A stretch of 64,000 nt of DNA from Sulfurirhabdus autotrophica (GCF_004346685.1 NZ_SMCO01000016.1:16514-80513); one strand, 5' to 3'. Shown: positions 46,853-56,261, counted from the stretch's first letter. Numbers and translations: made by a program. Notes: generated from the sequence alone by a model not told the origin.

Positions 46853-47407
46853 ATGAGCGAACAAAATGTCGGGATGACAAAAACAACCCCGCAACAAGTC
46901 ATCATCGCCACACTGGCAGGCTTGTTTGCGCCGTTACTTGCCATATTTCTAGTCATACAACTGGTATTGGGCATTCAGTCCGGGCACAGTAACAAAGTTA
47001 CTGCGGATACTTCTGATACCGCTGTTATCGAACGGATCAAGCCTGTTGGTGAAGTAAAAGTCGTGGATGCTAATGCACCTAAAGTTGAAAAGAGCGGTGA
47101 AGAAGTTTTCAATGCCGTCTGTACTGCATGCCACACACCGGGTGCTCTGGGTGCGCCTAAATATGGCAACAAGGGCGATTGGGGTCCTCGCATAGCTCAA
47201 GGCTACCAGACACTGATCAAGCATGCGATCGAAGGTATTCGCCAGATGCCAGCCCGTGGTGGTGATGCCGAGTTGTCTGATACAGAAATGGCTCGTGCCG
47301 TTGCTTACATGGCAAATTCTGCAGGTGCCAAGTTTACCGCGCCAGAGCCAGCTGCTGCTCCTGCACCTGCCGCTGCTGCCGCACCTGCGGACGCCGCCAA
47401 GAAATAA
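46853..47407 (+). CDS. Membrane-anchored cytochrome c5
   Basis: 184 residues. One N-terminal membrane helix (about 16-42), a ~40-residue linker, then a class I cytochrome domain with CTACH at 90-94 and axial Met132 (RQMPARGG). An Ala/Pro-rich tail ends in AAKK. The heme domain is closely similar to that of the lipoprotein c5 at 5155-5613 (shared GAPxxGNKxDWGPRIAQG pattern). It probably shuttles electrons in the periplasm between the bc1 complex and a terminal oxidase or reductase. A perfect terminator follows. Confidence 0.92.
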   Translation: MSEQNVGMTKTTPQQVIIATLAGLFAPLLAIFLVIQLVLGIQSGHSNKVTADTSDTAVIERIKPVGEVKVVDANAPKVEKSGEEVFNAVCTACHTPGALGAPKYGNKGDWGPRIAQGYQTLIKHAIEGIRQMPARGGDAELSDTEMARAVAYMANSAGAKFTAPEPAAAPAPAAAAAPADAAKK

Positions 47408-47433
47408 TCTTCAATTTTTTGAAGATATCTGAA

Positions 47434-47464
47434 AAAGCACCGGTTAGCGCCGGTGCTTTTTTTT
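47434..47464 (+). terminator. Rho-independent terminator after cytochrome c5
   Basis: A 10-bp stem AAAGCACCGG / CCGGTGCTTT with a 6-base loop, then a run of eight T (47457-47464). It is 27 bases after the stop codon. Confidence 0.92.
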
Positions 47465-47777
47465 ACACATAACATTTTCGATCACACTTGCATAACTAAC
47501 CGTTGGTCTTCTGCTTTAATTTAGCTATAAACAAAATAGCTTCGCATTACTGTTTCACATCCATAGAGTAAATTGCACTTTACCGATTGATCCTGTGTAA
47601 GGATAATTTTGTATGCATTTATGCTAAACTCAGCAAAATAAAAATTTTAATTGGAGAAAACAGGCGCCACAACTCACATTCGCGTTACAGAGCGGCTAAT
47701 ATCTGCTTGAATACTGACCAAGTTTAAAAGGGGATAATGTCAGAACGTAAATGTATTGATCAGGCGGCACGACACCT
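47465..47777. other. Gene-free spacer, nothing recognised
   Basis: 313 AT-rich bases between the terminator and the next gene. No RNA gene, repeat or operator was recognised. Confidence 0.4.
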
Positions 47778-48455
47778 ATGAGCGAAGCCAGCAACAAATC
47801 TATTGCCGATACAATTGATCGACACCAATCGCACTCTTTTGAACAAGAACGCACTACGCGTTCGCACTCCGATCACGCCAGCCGCAATCGACAGCGAAGA
47901 AGCAGCCAGCGTCTGATACTGGCTGTGGCATTGGCCATTTCTATCATTATTCTCCTGCTTGTAAGTGTTTACGCAACGATTCGCATTAGCCATCTGAGCC
48001 AGGAAAATAGTGAAATGCATGGTGATGTTTTCAAACTCAAGCAGGAACTTAGTCTGGTAGCGCCAGAACTAGAGCGTTCACGCAAGGAAAGCGCTGCTTT
48101 AATCAAAGGACGCTTGCCTCATTTGCGTGATCTGATTGCAGACAAAGTGATTGCAATCAACGAGCCACCTATCAAAAATATCGTATTTACGGTACTCAAT
48201 CAAAACGGTAACAAACGGTTTGAATTCAAACTGGTGGTTGAAAATACAAAAGACACTATCCTTCACCCTGAAGTGCGTATTTTTGCCTTTGACCGGCATG
48301 GCGTTCAAGTGGGAATGGCTGAGATCAGTGACCACAATGGCATCAACCCGGGTGAAAGTCGTTCTTATTCGTCTGTAATTGATCGGTTTCTGGATGAGGA
48401 ACCTATCTACTTTTTTGCTTCCGGACGGCGTGGTGCCAAGGTTAATGACCAGTGA
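47778..48455 (+). CDS. Single-pass membrane protein with a periplasmic domain, unknown function
   Basis: 225 residues. A basic, His/Ser-rich cytoplasmic N-terminus of ~42 residues, one membrane helix (about 46-68), a short coiled coil (72-105), and a soluble domain (about 120-220) that looks like an all-beta immunoglobulin-like fold (VFTVLNQNG and RFEFKLVVENT strands). I do not recognise a named family. It has no obvious partner nearby. The ribosome site is weak, so an alternative start cannot be excluded. Confidence 0.72.
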   Translation: MSEASNKSIADTIDRHQSHSFEQERTTRSHSDHASRNRQRRSSQRLILAVALAISIIILLLVSVYATIRISHLSQENSEMHGDVFKLKQELSLVAPELERSRKESAALIKGRLPHLRDLIADKVIAINEPPIKNIVFTVLNQNGNKRFEFKLVVENTKDTILHPEVRIFAFDRHGVQVGMAEISDHNGINPGESRSYSSVIDRFLDEEPIYFFASGRRGAKVNDQ

Positions 48456-48466
48456 ACCCGGAGCGA

Positions 48467-48516
48467 CTATCTGTTAATTAATCGGGTAGTGTTTTACCTG
48501 ATTAATCAACAGATAG
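48467..48516. terminator. Long imperfect inverted repeat between convergent genes
   Basis: Two 22-base arms (48467-48488 and 48495-48516) match at 20 of 22 positions around a 6-base loop. It lies between the membrane protein and rep, whose transcripts converge, so it is probably a shared transcription end. No T tract is present on either strand. Confidence 0.55.
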
Positions 48517-48545
48517 CCTTGTAACGCTTCTAAAACCTGCCCAAT

Positions 48546-50549
48546 TTATTTTTCAACTCCGGCTTTGCGGCTCAACATGGCTTTGAGCTGATCAAGTTTT
48601 GCGGTTCCCTCTGCCTTCTGGGTGGCAGGGTCACTTTCTCTTCCACTCACGCGCAAATCTTCCTGCGCCAGTTCATCAATAAATCGGCTTGGTTCGCACA
48701 TTTGCCATTCGCCGGCACGTTTGCGCTTTTTGCAATGGGTCAGTGTCAGGCTTTTCTGGGCGCGGGTAATCCCCACATACATAAGTCGCCGCTCTTCTTC
48801 TATCTGACCATTTTCAATGCTTTCACGGTGAGGCAAAATCCCTTCTTCAATCCCCACCAGAAATACATGACCAAATTCCAGCCCTTTTGCTGCATGCAGG
48901 GTTGAGAGCCGGACCATATCTACTTCGCCCTCATCACGTCCTTCCAGGATATTGAGCAGCGCGATAAGTTGCGTTAACTCGATCACGTTTTTCCCATCCG
49001 CTTCGGCTTTTTTATTTAGCCAGCCAACAAAATCCAGTACATTACTCCACTTGGATTGTGCTGCGCGCGCTTCTTCCTGATCGAACAGATACGCCTCATA
49101 GGCAATCGCCTGTAGCAGATCCTGCATAATGGATTCGCAAGACTCGCGTTCTGCCCGGAACTGCAGATTATTGATGTAGTTGCAGAAAGTCATCAGCGGC
49201 TCGTATTGCTTGGGCCCTAGCTGATGTTCCATTCCCGCTTCAAACGCTGCTGCAAACAGGCTGATATGGCGCCCTGCCGCATAATTACCCAGCTTTTCCA
49301 GTGTTTGCGCGCCTATACCCCGCTTGGGGGTGGTCACGGCTCGGATAAAGGCCGGATCATCATCACTGTTAGCCAATAGCCGTAAATACGCGATAATGTC
49401 CTTGATTTCTGTGCGGTCGAAAAATGATGTACCCCCTGACAACTGATAGGGAATACGGGCATTGCGCAAATACTGTTCAAAAATCCGCGCCTGATGATTA
49501 CCCCGGTAAAGAATCGCGTAATCCGAAAACTTGGTCCGGTTTTCAAACTTGTGGGATTGCAAACGCATGACTACGTTTTCGGCTTCCTGATCTTCGTCCC
49601 GGGCTGCCACCACCTGAATGGTTTCACCCATTCCCAGATCGCTCCAGAGTTTCTTTTCAAATAGCTTTGGATTGTTGGCAATCAGCGTGTTGGCCGCACG
49701 TAATATACGTACGGTGGAGCGGTAATTTTGTTCCAGCTTGATCACATGCAACCGACTGAAATCATCCTGCAGGATACGTAAATTTTCCACATTGGCACCG
49801 CGCCAGGCATAAATCGCCTGATCGTCGTCACCTACTGCAGTAAATGCCCCCTGCACACCTGCAATCTGTTTAACCATACGATACTGGCAAGTGTTGGTAT
49901 CCTGATATTCGTCGATGAGTAAATAGCGCAGCTTGTTCTGCCATTTTTCCAGCACCGTAGCATCCCGATCAAACAACTCCACTGGCAAGCGGATTAAGTC
50001 ATCAAAATCCATGGCCTGATACGCTTGCAATGTGGCCTGGTACGTACGGTAAACCGTCGCATACTGAAGTTCAATATCACTCTCAGCTTGCTCCATGGCA
50101 GCAACCGGGGACAACATGGCATTTTTCCAGTTGGAGATCAGAGTTTGCCCACGCCGAATTTCTTTCTTATCGGTTGTTTTGAGAATATCGCTGACGATGC
50201 TCATACTATCCGAGGCATCAAGAATGGAAAATTGCGGCTTATATCCCAGATGCTTCGCTTCCTGGCGCAATATCTGCATTCCCAGGGAGTGAAATGTTGT
50301 GACTGTTAACCCTTTACTGTTATTACCCTGCAACAACTTGCTCACTCGCGCCTGCATTTCACGCGAAGCTTTATTGGTAAAGGTAATGGCAGCAATATGC
50401 TGCGGTGAATAACCGCATTCTTCAATAAGGTAAACAATCTTATGGGTAATTACCCGGGTCTTGCCGCTGCCTGCACCGGCAAGCACCAGCAAGGGGCCAT
50501 CCAGATATTTGACTGCTTCGCGCTGCGGGGCATTAAGATGGGAAAGCAT
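48546..50549 (-). CDS. rep: Rep-type ATP-dependent DNA helicase
   Basis: 667 residues from ATG 50549, matching Rep length (~673); a longer frame to 50690 adds a leader with no homology. UvrD-family motifs are visible: AGAGSGKTRVIT (Walker A), DEYQDTN (motif II), GDDDQAIYAWRGA (III) and LMYVGITRAQKSLTLT (VI). It helps restart or clear replication forks. Only rep, not PcrA/UvrD, is favoured because of the start LSHLNAPQREAVKYLDGP and length. Confidence 0.92.
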   Translation of the reverse strand: MLSHLNAPQREAVKYLDGPLLVLAGAGSGKTRVITHKIVYLIEECGYSPQHIAAITFTNKASREMQARVSKLLQGNNSKGLTVTTFHSLGMQILRQEAKHLGYKPQFSILDASDSMSIVSDILKTTDKKEIRRGQTLISNWKNAMLSPVAAMEQAESDIELQYATVYRTYQATLQAYQAMDFDDLIRLPVELFDRDATVLEKWQNKLRYLLIDEYQDTNTCQYRMVKQIAGVQGAFTAVGDDDQAIYAWRGANVENLRILQDDFSRLHVIKLEQNYRSTVRILRAANTLIANNPKLFEKKLWSDLGMGETIQVVAARDEDQEAENVVMRLQSHKFENRTKFSDYAILYRGNHQARIFEQYLRNARIPYQLSGGTSFFDRTEIKDIIAYLRLLANSDDDPAFIRAVTTPKRGIGAQTLEKLGNYAAGRHISLFAAAFEAGMEHQLGPKQYEPLMTFCNYINNLQFRAERESCESIMQDLLQAIAYEAYLFDQEEARAAQSKWSNVLDFVGWLNKKAEADGKNVIELTQLIALLNILEGRDEGEVDMVRLSTLHAAKGLEFGHVFLVGIEEGILPHRESIENGQIEEERRLMYVGITRAQKSLTLTHCKKRKRAGEWQMCEPSRFIDELAQEDLRVSGRESDPATQKAEGTAKLDQLKAMLSRKAGVEK

Positions 50550-50711
50550 AAAATTTCGGGGGACGGGATGCGAATGACTAAAGTGTGATTTTAACCTAGA
50601 AACGATAGTCAGACGAGTTGGATTATGTGAAGTATTGTCAGCATAAAAGCATTGCAAAAACCAGAATCGTCCGTCTTTCAACACATTCAATCAATTTTTC
50701 CCTGTTCAAAT

Positions 50712-50729
50712 CTGTCACATAAATGTCAT
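50712..50729 (+). promoter_or_regulatory. Pho box upstream of phoH
   Basis: CTGTCAC-ATAA-ATGTCAT is two 7-base direct repeats with a 4-base spacer, matching the PhoB consensus CTGTCAT-N4-CTGTCAT at 12 of 14 positions. A further half-site CTGTCAT occurs at 50769-50775. It is ~100 bases before the phoH ATG, indicating phosphate-starvation control. Confidence 0.75.
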
Positions 50730-50831
50730 GTAAAAAATATTTTCAAAACTCGCAAACAAATGCTTGAACTGTCATATTAGAGAGCGTACAGTCTTAATCA
50801 GCACCATCTCTTTTCACTAACTGAGGTAGCT

Positions 50832-51590
50832 ATGAGCAGACGAGACCGACACCAAAAGCCACGTGCAAGTACGCATCCCTTCGAAACTGAAAACATCCTT
50901 TCCCTCGTCACCCCCTCCCCCAAAATTTACCCCTTTAAGTACCTCAACTCTCCGCAAGAACAATACGGCAACGCCATTCTGAACTACCCGCTGGTATTTG
51001 GTTTAGGACCAGCAGGCACCGGCAAAACCTATGTTTGCGGAGCACTGGCAGCTGAGGCGCTACGTGAAAAACGTATAGAAAAAATCATCATCACCCGACC
51101 CGCTGTTGAGGCAGGTGAGTCGTTAGGTTTTCTGCCTGGTGACAAAGATGAAAAGTACGAACCATGGTTACAACCTTTCCGGGATGTACTCCACGAACGC
51201 CTCGGCAAAAGCGCAGTGGATTACCACGTTAGTCATGGCAAAATTGAAGGCGCTCCCCTTGCTTACATGCGAGGGCGAACTTTCAAAAATGCCTATGTGA
51301 TCATGGATGAAGCCCAGAATGCCACCCCTGCCCAGATGCGCATGTTCCTCACCCGTATCGGGGAAAATTGCACAGTAATTGTGAATGGTGATCTGGATCA
51401 GACTGATCTGACGGGTATCTCCGGTTTGGCTGAGGCACTGCGTATCCTGAGTTTTATTCCGAGTGTAAAGGTATTTTCCTTTAAAGCATCTGACTCGGTA
51501 CGCTCCGGGCTATGTAGAGAAATCTGCGAAGCGTTTGAGCAGGACAGTGCCAATGTTTACGGAAATAGAATACCGGCTGCCGCCAGATAA
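50832..51590 (+). CDS. phoH: PhoH-like P-loop ATPase
   Basis: 252 residues. Walker A GPAGTGKT (59-66), VIMDEAQNAT (Walker B region) and NGDLDQTDL are PhoH hallmarks. The short form without KH or PIN domains resembles E. coli PhoH. It is an ATPase linked to RNA metabolism under phosphate stress; its exact role is uncertain. A Pho box lies ~100 bases upstream and two hairpins follow the gene. Confidence 0.9.
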   Translation: MSRRDRHQKPRASTHPFETENILSLVTPSPKIYPFKYLNSPQEQYGNAILNYPLVFGLGPAGTGKTYVCGALAAEALREKRIEKIIITRPAVEAGESLGFLPGDKDEKYEPWLQPFRDVLHERLGKSAVDYHVSHGKIEGAPLAYMRGRTFKNAYVIMDEAQNATPAQMRMFLTRIGENCTVIVNGDLDQTDLTGISGLAEALRILSFIPSVKVFSFKASDSVRSGLCREICEAFEQDSANVYGNRIPAAAR

Positions 51591-51622
51591 ACTGTTACAC
51601 GCTATTGACGGTAACTACTGAA

Positions 51623-51665
51623 TGTCTGCCGTTTAAAGAAAGCGCCTTGCTTTAAACGGCAGACA
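51623..51665. repeat. Perfect 16-bp inverted repeat after phoH
   Basis: TGTCTGCCGTTTAAAG (51623-51638) and its exact complement (51650-51665) surround an 11-base loop. It starts 33 bases after the phoH stop. No T tract follows; it may protect the mRNA end or act with the terminator at 51694. Confidence 0.8.
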
Positions 51666-51693
51666 GGTTCAAAACAAACAAGTCGATTCTAAC

Positions 51694-51722
51694 GGCCACG
51701 TTAACTCTGTGGCCTTTTTTTT
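51694..51722 (+). terminator. Rho-independent terminator of phoH
   Basis: GGCCAC (51694-51699) and GTGGCC (51709-51714) form the stem, followed by eight T (51715-51722). Confidence 0.88.
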
Positions 51723-51758
51723 GAGACAATAAACTTACGAGCGGTTAATATCGGCAAC

Positions 51759-53080
51759 TCAAAGCATAGAAGAAAAAAGTGTGGCGATACCCAGGAAAGA
51801 GAAGAAACCGACCACATCGGTCACAGTGGTGAGAATGATCGAGGACGACTGCGCAGGGTCCTGCCCGAAACGTTGCAACATAATCGGCACCAGTGCACCA
51901 GCAAAGCCTGCTGCGATCATTGAAATTACCATCGCAGCGGCTATCACCAGCACCAGCCCCCAGGATTTGCTCCAGATATAAACGCCGATAGCCGTAGTAA
52001 AAGCGATTGCAAGTCCGTTCAGCAAACCAACGCCGACTTCCTTAAATACAACCTTGGGCCAATGTCGTAAACTGATCTCGCGCAACACCAGTCCGCGCAT
52101 GGTGACCGCCAGCGCTTGCGCGCCAGCGCTTGCGCGCCAGCGTTGCCAGATTGGCCGGCAACTACAGGCAATAGCACTGCAAGCGCGCTGTATTTGGCGA
52201 TGGTACTCTCAAACAATCCGACGACAGATGCGGCAAGAAAAGCTGTCAGCAGGTTAATTTGCAGCCATGGCAGACGCTTGCTTACCGCAAATAAAGTAGA
52301 CGAAAGCGCGCGCTCATCACGACTTGCACCCACCATGATCTGAATGTCCAGTGTGGTTTCCTGCTGCACGGCAGACGCAAGCTTGGCTTGTCTAATAACA
52401 CCGACCAGCCGTCCGTCGAAATCTATCACTGGCAGGTCTGTCACCGCATCCTGCTGCATCTTTTCTACAACATCTTCACGCGGAGCGGTGTCTTGCACAG
52501 CGTCCACAATTTTGCGTGAGATCCTCGCAAGCGTTTCTTCCGGGTCGGCGAGTGCCAGGTCCTGAATATCTACACGTCCGTCCAGCCTTCCGTCATCGTC
52601 TATCAGATACAATTCACGTAATCCGCGCCACTTTGTCTGCCGCAACCGCGCCAGCGCTTCCTGCGCGGTCAGTTCTCCGCGGAATGCAGGCACTCGCGGG
52701 TCCATGAGTTGACCAGCAGAATCGGCTGGATACTGCATCAACGTGCGAATTTCAGCAGCCACTTGCGCGCTCAGCAACGACTTGTAGCGATCGCGTTCTT
52801 CGTCATCCAGCCGGTTAAGTAATGATGCGCTGCGTGCAGGTTCGAGTTCGGCAAGCAATTCTGCAGCTTGCACCTCGGGTAACTCGGTAAAGACGGCTTG
52901 CTCCACGTCGGTGGCGAGGTTTTGCCAGACAGGAACCACTGCGTGCATGGGCTGCGCTGCCAGCATTGCGCTTACCTCTCGCGCTGGCATCGCCTCGATG
53001 CGTCGCGCTGCCTCTCGCGGGTAATCCAGTAAGAAACGTAAATTGAGTGCGGCGACAGCCGCTTTTGCATCCGCGTTCAT
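51759..53080 (-). pseudogene. mgtE: mgtE magnesium transporter interrupted by a 14-bp tandem duplication
   Basis: The N-terminal frame (52019-53080, 353 residues) has the MgtE_N domain (about 20-135), a CBS pair (140-260) and the first two membrane helices, then leaves frame after GNAGAQALA. The C-terminal frame (51759-52100, 113 residues) continues exactly where the family would, with the last membrane helices (helix 5 ends in LGIATLF). The break is at a 14-bp direct repeat (52109-52136); removing one copy restores the reading frame and the usual GNAGAQALAVT sequence. The gene may be dead, a sequencing artefact, or phase variable. It overlaps the upstream MgtE_N-CBS gene by four bases. Confidence 0.85.
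52109..52142. repeat. 14-bp tandem duplication in mgtE
   Basis: CCAGCGCTTGCGCG occurs twice in direct succession (52109-52122, 52123-52136) followed by a partial third copy CCAGCG (52137-52142). It changes the reading frame by +14 (two modulo three). Confidence 0.95.
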
Positions 53081-53919
53081 GACTTTCTATCCCTGCGCTC
53101 TACAGGCAGCAGACTAACAAGCGCTTGAATCACCGAGGAGACACCGAACCAGTAAGCGCTGGCAACATCCACAAGTGCGTCTTCAGATTTACGGTCTAAC
53201 GGTGCGACTGTCTCTATCGAAAGCGCCCGCTGTAACGCAGCATGCGTGATCGCACCAACCAGCCTGTCGCCTCGATCAACAACAGGTAATATGGATGACA
53301 CACGCCAGCCCGGGTGCTCACTCAAACCGGCAATCATAGATTGGGCGGGTAAACGATGAGGGCTGGGACGCACAATTCTTGTCAGCGGTGTTTTGGTATT
53401 TGCACGCAACAAATCAGCAAGCTCAACATAACCAATCAAACGCTGGTTGTGATCAATGACAAAAGGATCAGCGACTGGGGCATCGTCTGCACGACGCACA
53501 CGTTCAATGGATTCTCCACCGGTCATGTCAGCAGGCAACGCTAAGGCATGCGGATCCATCCAGGCACCCACTGTACCTTCCGGATAACCGAGCAATAATT
53601 CATAAGCGATAGTCAGCGCTGTTGGTAGCTGGGCAAGCAACTGAGCCCTGCGCTCGGCACCGAATTGTCGCAGCAAGGCTACCCCCGCCTGAGCACCGAC
53701 GCCATGCAGCAACCCGTTAGTTTCTGAATCTTCTAACTGTTCCAGACAGCGCGCACCTGCAAGCGGAAACATGTGGCGCAGTACAGGTGTGGCAAGCCGC
53801 AAGGGCGCCGATTTCAATAGCGCTGCCGCAGAAGCAGGCGCAAGCCGCTCAAGCACACGCGCCGCATCTGCCGGGTGGGATTCCAGAAATGCGAAAGAAA
53901 GGGCTTCGTTGCTAGCCAT
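53077..53919 (-). CDS. MgtE N-domain plus CBS protein without transport domain
   Basis: 280 residues from ATG 53919; the longer frame to 53994 overlaps the channel gene and lacks homology. Residues ~1-120 look like a divergent MgtE_N superhelix and ~125-245 like a CBS pair. It ends with one hydrophobic segment. The five-helix magnesium channel part is missing. It lies between an MscS-like channel (overlap of eight bases) and mgtE (overlap of four bases). It may regulate the MgtE encoded next to it; this is inference. Confidence 0.8.
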   Translation of the reverse strand: MASNEALSFAFLESHPADAARVLERLAPASAAALLKSAPLRLATPVLRHMFPLAGARCLEQLEDSETNGLLHGVGAQAGVALLRQFGAERRAQLLAQLPTALTIAYELLLGYPEGTVGAWMDPHALALPADMTGGESIERVRRADDAPVADPFVIDHNQRLIGYVELADLLRANTKTPLTRIVRPSPHRLPAQSMIAGLSEHPGWRVSSILPVVDRGDRLVGAITHAALQRALSIETVAPLDRKSEDALVDVASAYWFGVSSVIQALVSLLPVERRDRKS

Positions 53920-54751
53920 CGTTTGTCCCGCTGACCACCAGAACGATCGGCTGCTCGTTGAAAACCTTAGCCGGGAGGCTGGCTCTGCCTTCAACGGTTT
54001 CCAGCACCACTGCCGTTTCCGTTATTTCAAGAATCCGCCCTTCAAAACCTGCGACACGCACATATTGACCAACATTATAGCGTTGTCGCAAATAGTGCCC
54101 GCCAATCAAGTTGGCGACATACTCACGGGCACCGAGACTCAGCGCAAGAGCCACAGCGCCTACCAAAGCAATACTGACTGCCGCTGCAAGAATGACCAGA
54201 AAGGTCACTTTAATTCCAATCTGCTCAGCGCCAACAAGGATGGCTGTAATGAGTATACCCGCCTGCACCACGCGACCAATCAATGTTCGCTGGCGCTCGC
54301 CAGCGCTGACAGCTGCCGCCTGCACTACCTCACGGGCAAGCTGGCTGACCATAAATCCGGCAATAATAATCAGTGCACCAACAAATACAGTCGGCAGATA
54401 GTCAACTACCCGTGCAAGCCATGCGGTAAAAGTGTGCAAACCCAACACTTGGGTCGCCGCTGTGAGAAAAAACAGCACAACCACCCAGAAAACAACGCTA
54501 CCCAGAATTTTTGCCGATGCGCTTGGCAGACGTGTCGGCAGTGTACTGCGACCAACTGAAAAACTCGACAGCGCCCGTTCACCCAGCAGCGTCAGGCGTA
54601 CTGCTGCCGCCCGTAGCAAATGCGCCACAATCCAGCCGACAAACAGCAACAAAAACGCGCCCATCACGTTTGGCAAGTAGAATGCCAGTCGCTCAACGGT
54701 CTGATCGAGCACACCTGACAAGGCAGCATGCCATTGCGTTAAAAAATCCAT
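53912..54751 (-). CDS. Small MscS-family mechanosensitive channel
   Basis: 279 residues. Four or so membrane helices (about 25-45, 85-105, 120-140 and 165-210) and the MscS pore-lining and beta-domain segment (VALALSLGAREYVANLIGG, then QYVRVAGFEGRILEI). It lacks the C-terminal alpha/beta cage of E. coli MscS, as in short conserved MscS-like proteins. It heads a three-gene operon with the two MgtE-type genes, so a role in ion or magnesium homeostasis is likely. Confidence 0.87.
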   Translation of the reverse strand: MDFLTQWHAALSGVLDQTVERLAFYLPNVMGAFLLLFVGWIVAHLLRAAAVRLTLLGERALSSFSVGRSTLPTRLPSASAKILGSVVFWVVVLFFLTAATQVLGLHTFTAWLARVVDYLPTVFVGALIIIAGFMVSQLAREVVQAAAVSAGERQRTLIGRVVQAGILITAILVGAEQIGIKVTFLVILAAAVSIALVGAVALALSLGAREYVANLIGGHYLRQRYNVGQYVRVAGFEGRILEITETAVVLETVEGRASLPAKVFNEQPIVLVVSGTNDG

Positions 54752-55055
54752 CCTCTATCCTCGTAATGCGCTTAGAAAAAGCGGACTGTGGAACCGGCTT
54801 AGCCATTGAAAAAATTTGATATTGGTCATTATATTTTTCACTCCTCTTCAATTCCAATCCTGTCAGTATGTCTGCTGAAGCGAACCAAGTCCAGCCTGAC
54901 TCTGTAGTGTTGCAACATTGAGATTGGCTTGTAGAACGAAAAAAACAAAGGGGATTTGATACCAACAATGCGTCACTTAAACTTGTTTCACTGCAGAATT
55001 GCAAAAGCGCGGAGACAAGCCGGACTTTGCCACAGTGCCGACATAACCTGCCGCA
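54752..55055. other. Gene-free spacer, nothing recognised
   Basis: 304 bases between the channel gene start and the DUF3616 gene end. It should hold the promoter of the channel operon. No repeat, RNA or operator was recognised. Confidence 0.4.
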
Positions 55056-55979
55056 TCAAGCCTCAATCTGCAGTTGTTCAGGATCAAGCAGTAAAAAACG
55101 TGCGTAACGCGCCTCTTTTCGGCTGCCATCATCGCTGACAATAATGATTTTTTGCCTGCCATCGATCACTGCAGGACAGACTCCTTCAGCGTGTTCAAAA
55201 CCTGGCAGACCGGGAATAGTGACACGACAAGCAGGTTCATTTTGATGACCACTCCAGAACCAGAGTTTAAATTGAACCTGTTCGCGTGTAACAGGGCCAC
55301 TGATCACAAGATATCCGCCAAGGGAAGGAAAGTAGCTCATGCCGCGTATCCCATGGCCTTCGAGATCCAGCGTTTCCAGCTTGTCAGATATTTCAGGTGG
55401 CGCACCTGTTTCAAAAATTGCGACGGGGTTTTCAACGCTGGCAATGATGGCCAAATTTCCCACCAAAGGACTGCGAAAACCGATCAATAACCGTTGCTGA
55501 TCGGGACTAAACTCCAGCGCCTCAATGTTAAGACCCCCGTCCTTTTTGACGTCAGCCACCTTAGCTGCGTTGGCCAGCACCAGGTGCCTCGCCACCAAAG
55601 CGGCCTTTAGTCCTTTGACTACTAAAGGCGCAACTACGCGGTCACCCTCAACTCGGAACCGCACCAGTTTGTTACGGGATTTTTTTTCTTCGCCTTCGTC
55701 GTCCAGAGAATGCGAAGTGATTGCATAAATCGATCCTGCATGATCGATGGTGACACCTTCAAGATCATCCAGCTTCAGAAAAGCATCACCCGTTTCCAGC
55801 GGCCCTGCGTTCAGCGGCGTACTGTTAACTTTCCCATCATGGCTGATTGTGACCAAACTGAACGGATGCTGTTTTTCATCTTCCACAACAAGAAAACGAC
55901 CGTCCGGCAACTGCTGAATAGCAGATGGCTCATAAACCCCGGACAGTTCCTGAAAAACATGCGCGTTCATTTGCGTCAT
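55056..55979 (-). CDS. DUF3616-type beta-propeller-like protein
   Basis: 307 residues. The sequence resembles DUF3616 proteins: G-x-x-E-x-S-A, a DLEGVT segment, then ITSHS, NIEALEFSPD and LLIGFRSPL motifs that look like propeller blades. No signal peptide is visible. Function unknown. It stands alone, ~80 bases from an intergenic inverted-repeat element. Confidence 0.82.
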   Translation of the reverse strand: MTQMNAHVFQELSGVYEPSAIQQLPDGRFLVVEDEKQHPFSLVTISHDGKVNSTPLNAGPLETGDAFLKLDDLEGVTIDHAGSIYAITSHSLDDEGEEKKSRNKLVRFRVEGDRVVAPLVVKGLKAALVARHLVLANAAKVADVKKDGGLNIEALEFSPDQQRLLIGFRSPLVGNLAIIASVENPVAIFETGAPPEISDKLETLDLEGHGIRGMSYFPSLGGYLVISGPVTREQVQFKLWFWSGHQNEPACRVTIPGLPGFEHAEGVCPAVIDGRQKIIIVSDDGSRKEARYARFLLLDPEQLQIEA

Positions 55980-56088
55980 GATGGTTTTTCTCCTGCTGCC
56001 AACATTCGGCGCAATACGCTTTGCTATTGACGCCCTACGAACAATTCTGGTTTAGAAAACAATACAAATCAATAAACAGCTTGATTCA

Positions 56089-56221
56089 CCGCAGAGGCGC
56101 GGAGGTACGGAGGCGCAAAGTTAAAATAGAATTCGATACTGGGTCAGCATCGCTTTGCAGTCCAGACAAACTAAACCTGCATTCCCAATGCTTTTTTCTC
56201 TGCGCCTCCGCGCCTCTGCGG
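56089..56221. repeat. 133-bp element with terminal inverted repeats (copy 1)
   Basis: The ends carry a perfect 17-bp inverted repeat CCGCAGAGGCGCGGAGG (56089-56105; complement 56205-56221). A second copy with related ends lies at 62639-62764. The inner sequences differ and encode nothing. It looks like a non-autonomous MITE/REP-type element. It lies in the intergenic space between DUF3616 and metK. Confidence 0.85.
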
Positions 56222-56261
56222 ATTACTGATTTATATGAAAGCGCCCTAGTTCCTTTTCAGG

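Noticed and set aside
50550..50690. N-terminal extension of Rep
   Set aside because: The extra 47 residues have no helicase homology; ATG 50549 gives normal length.
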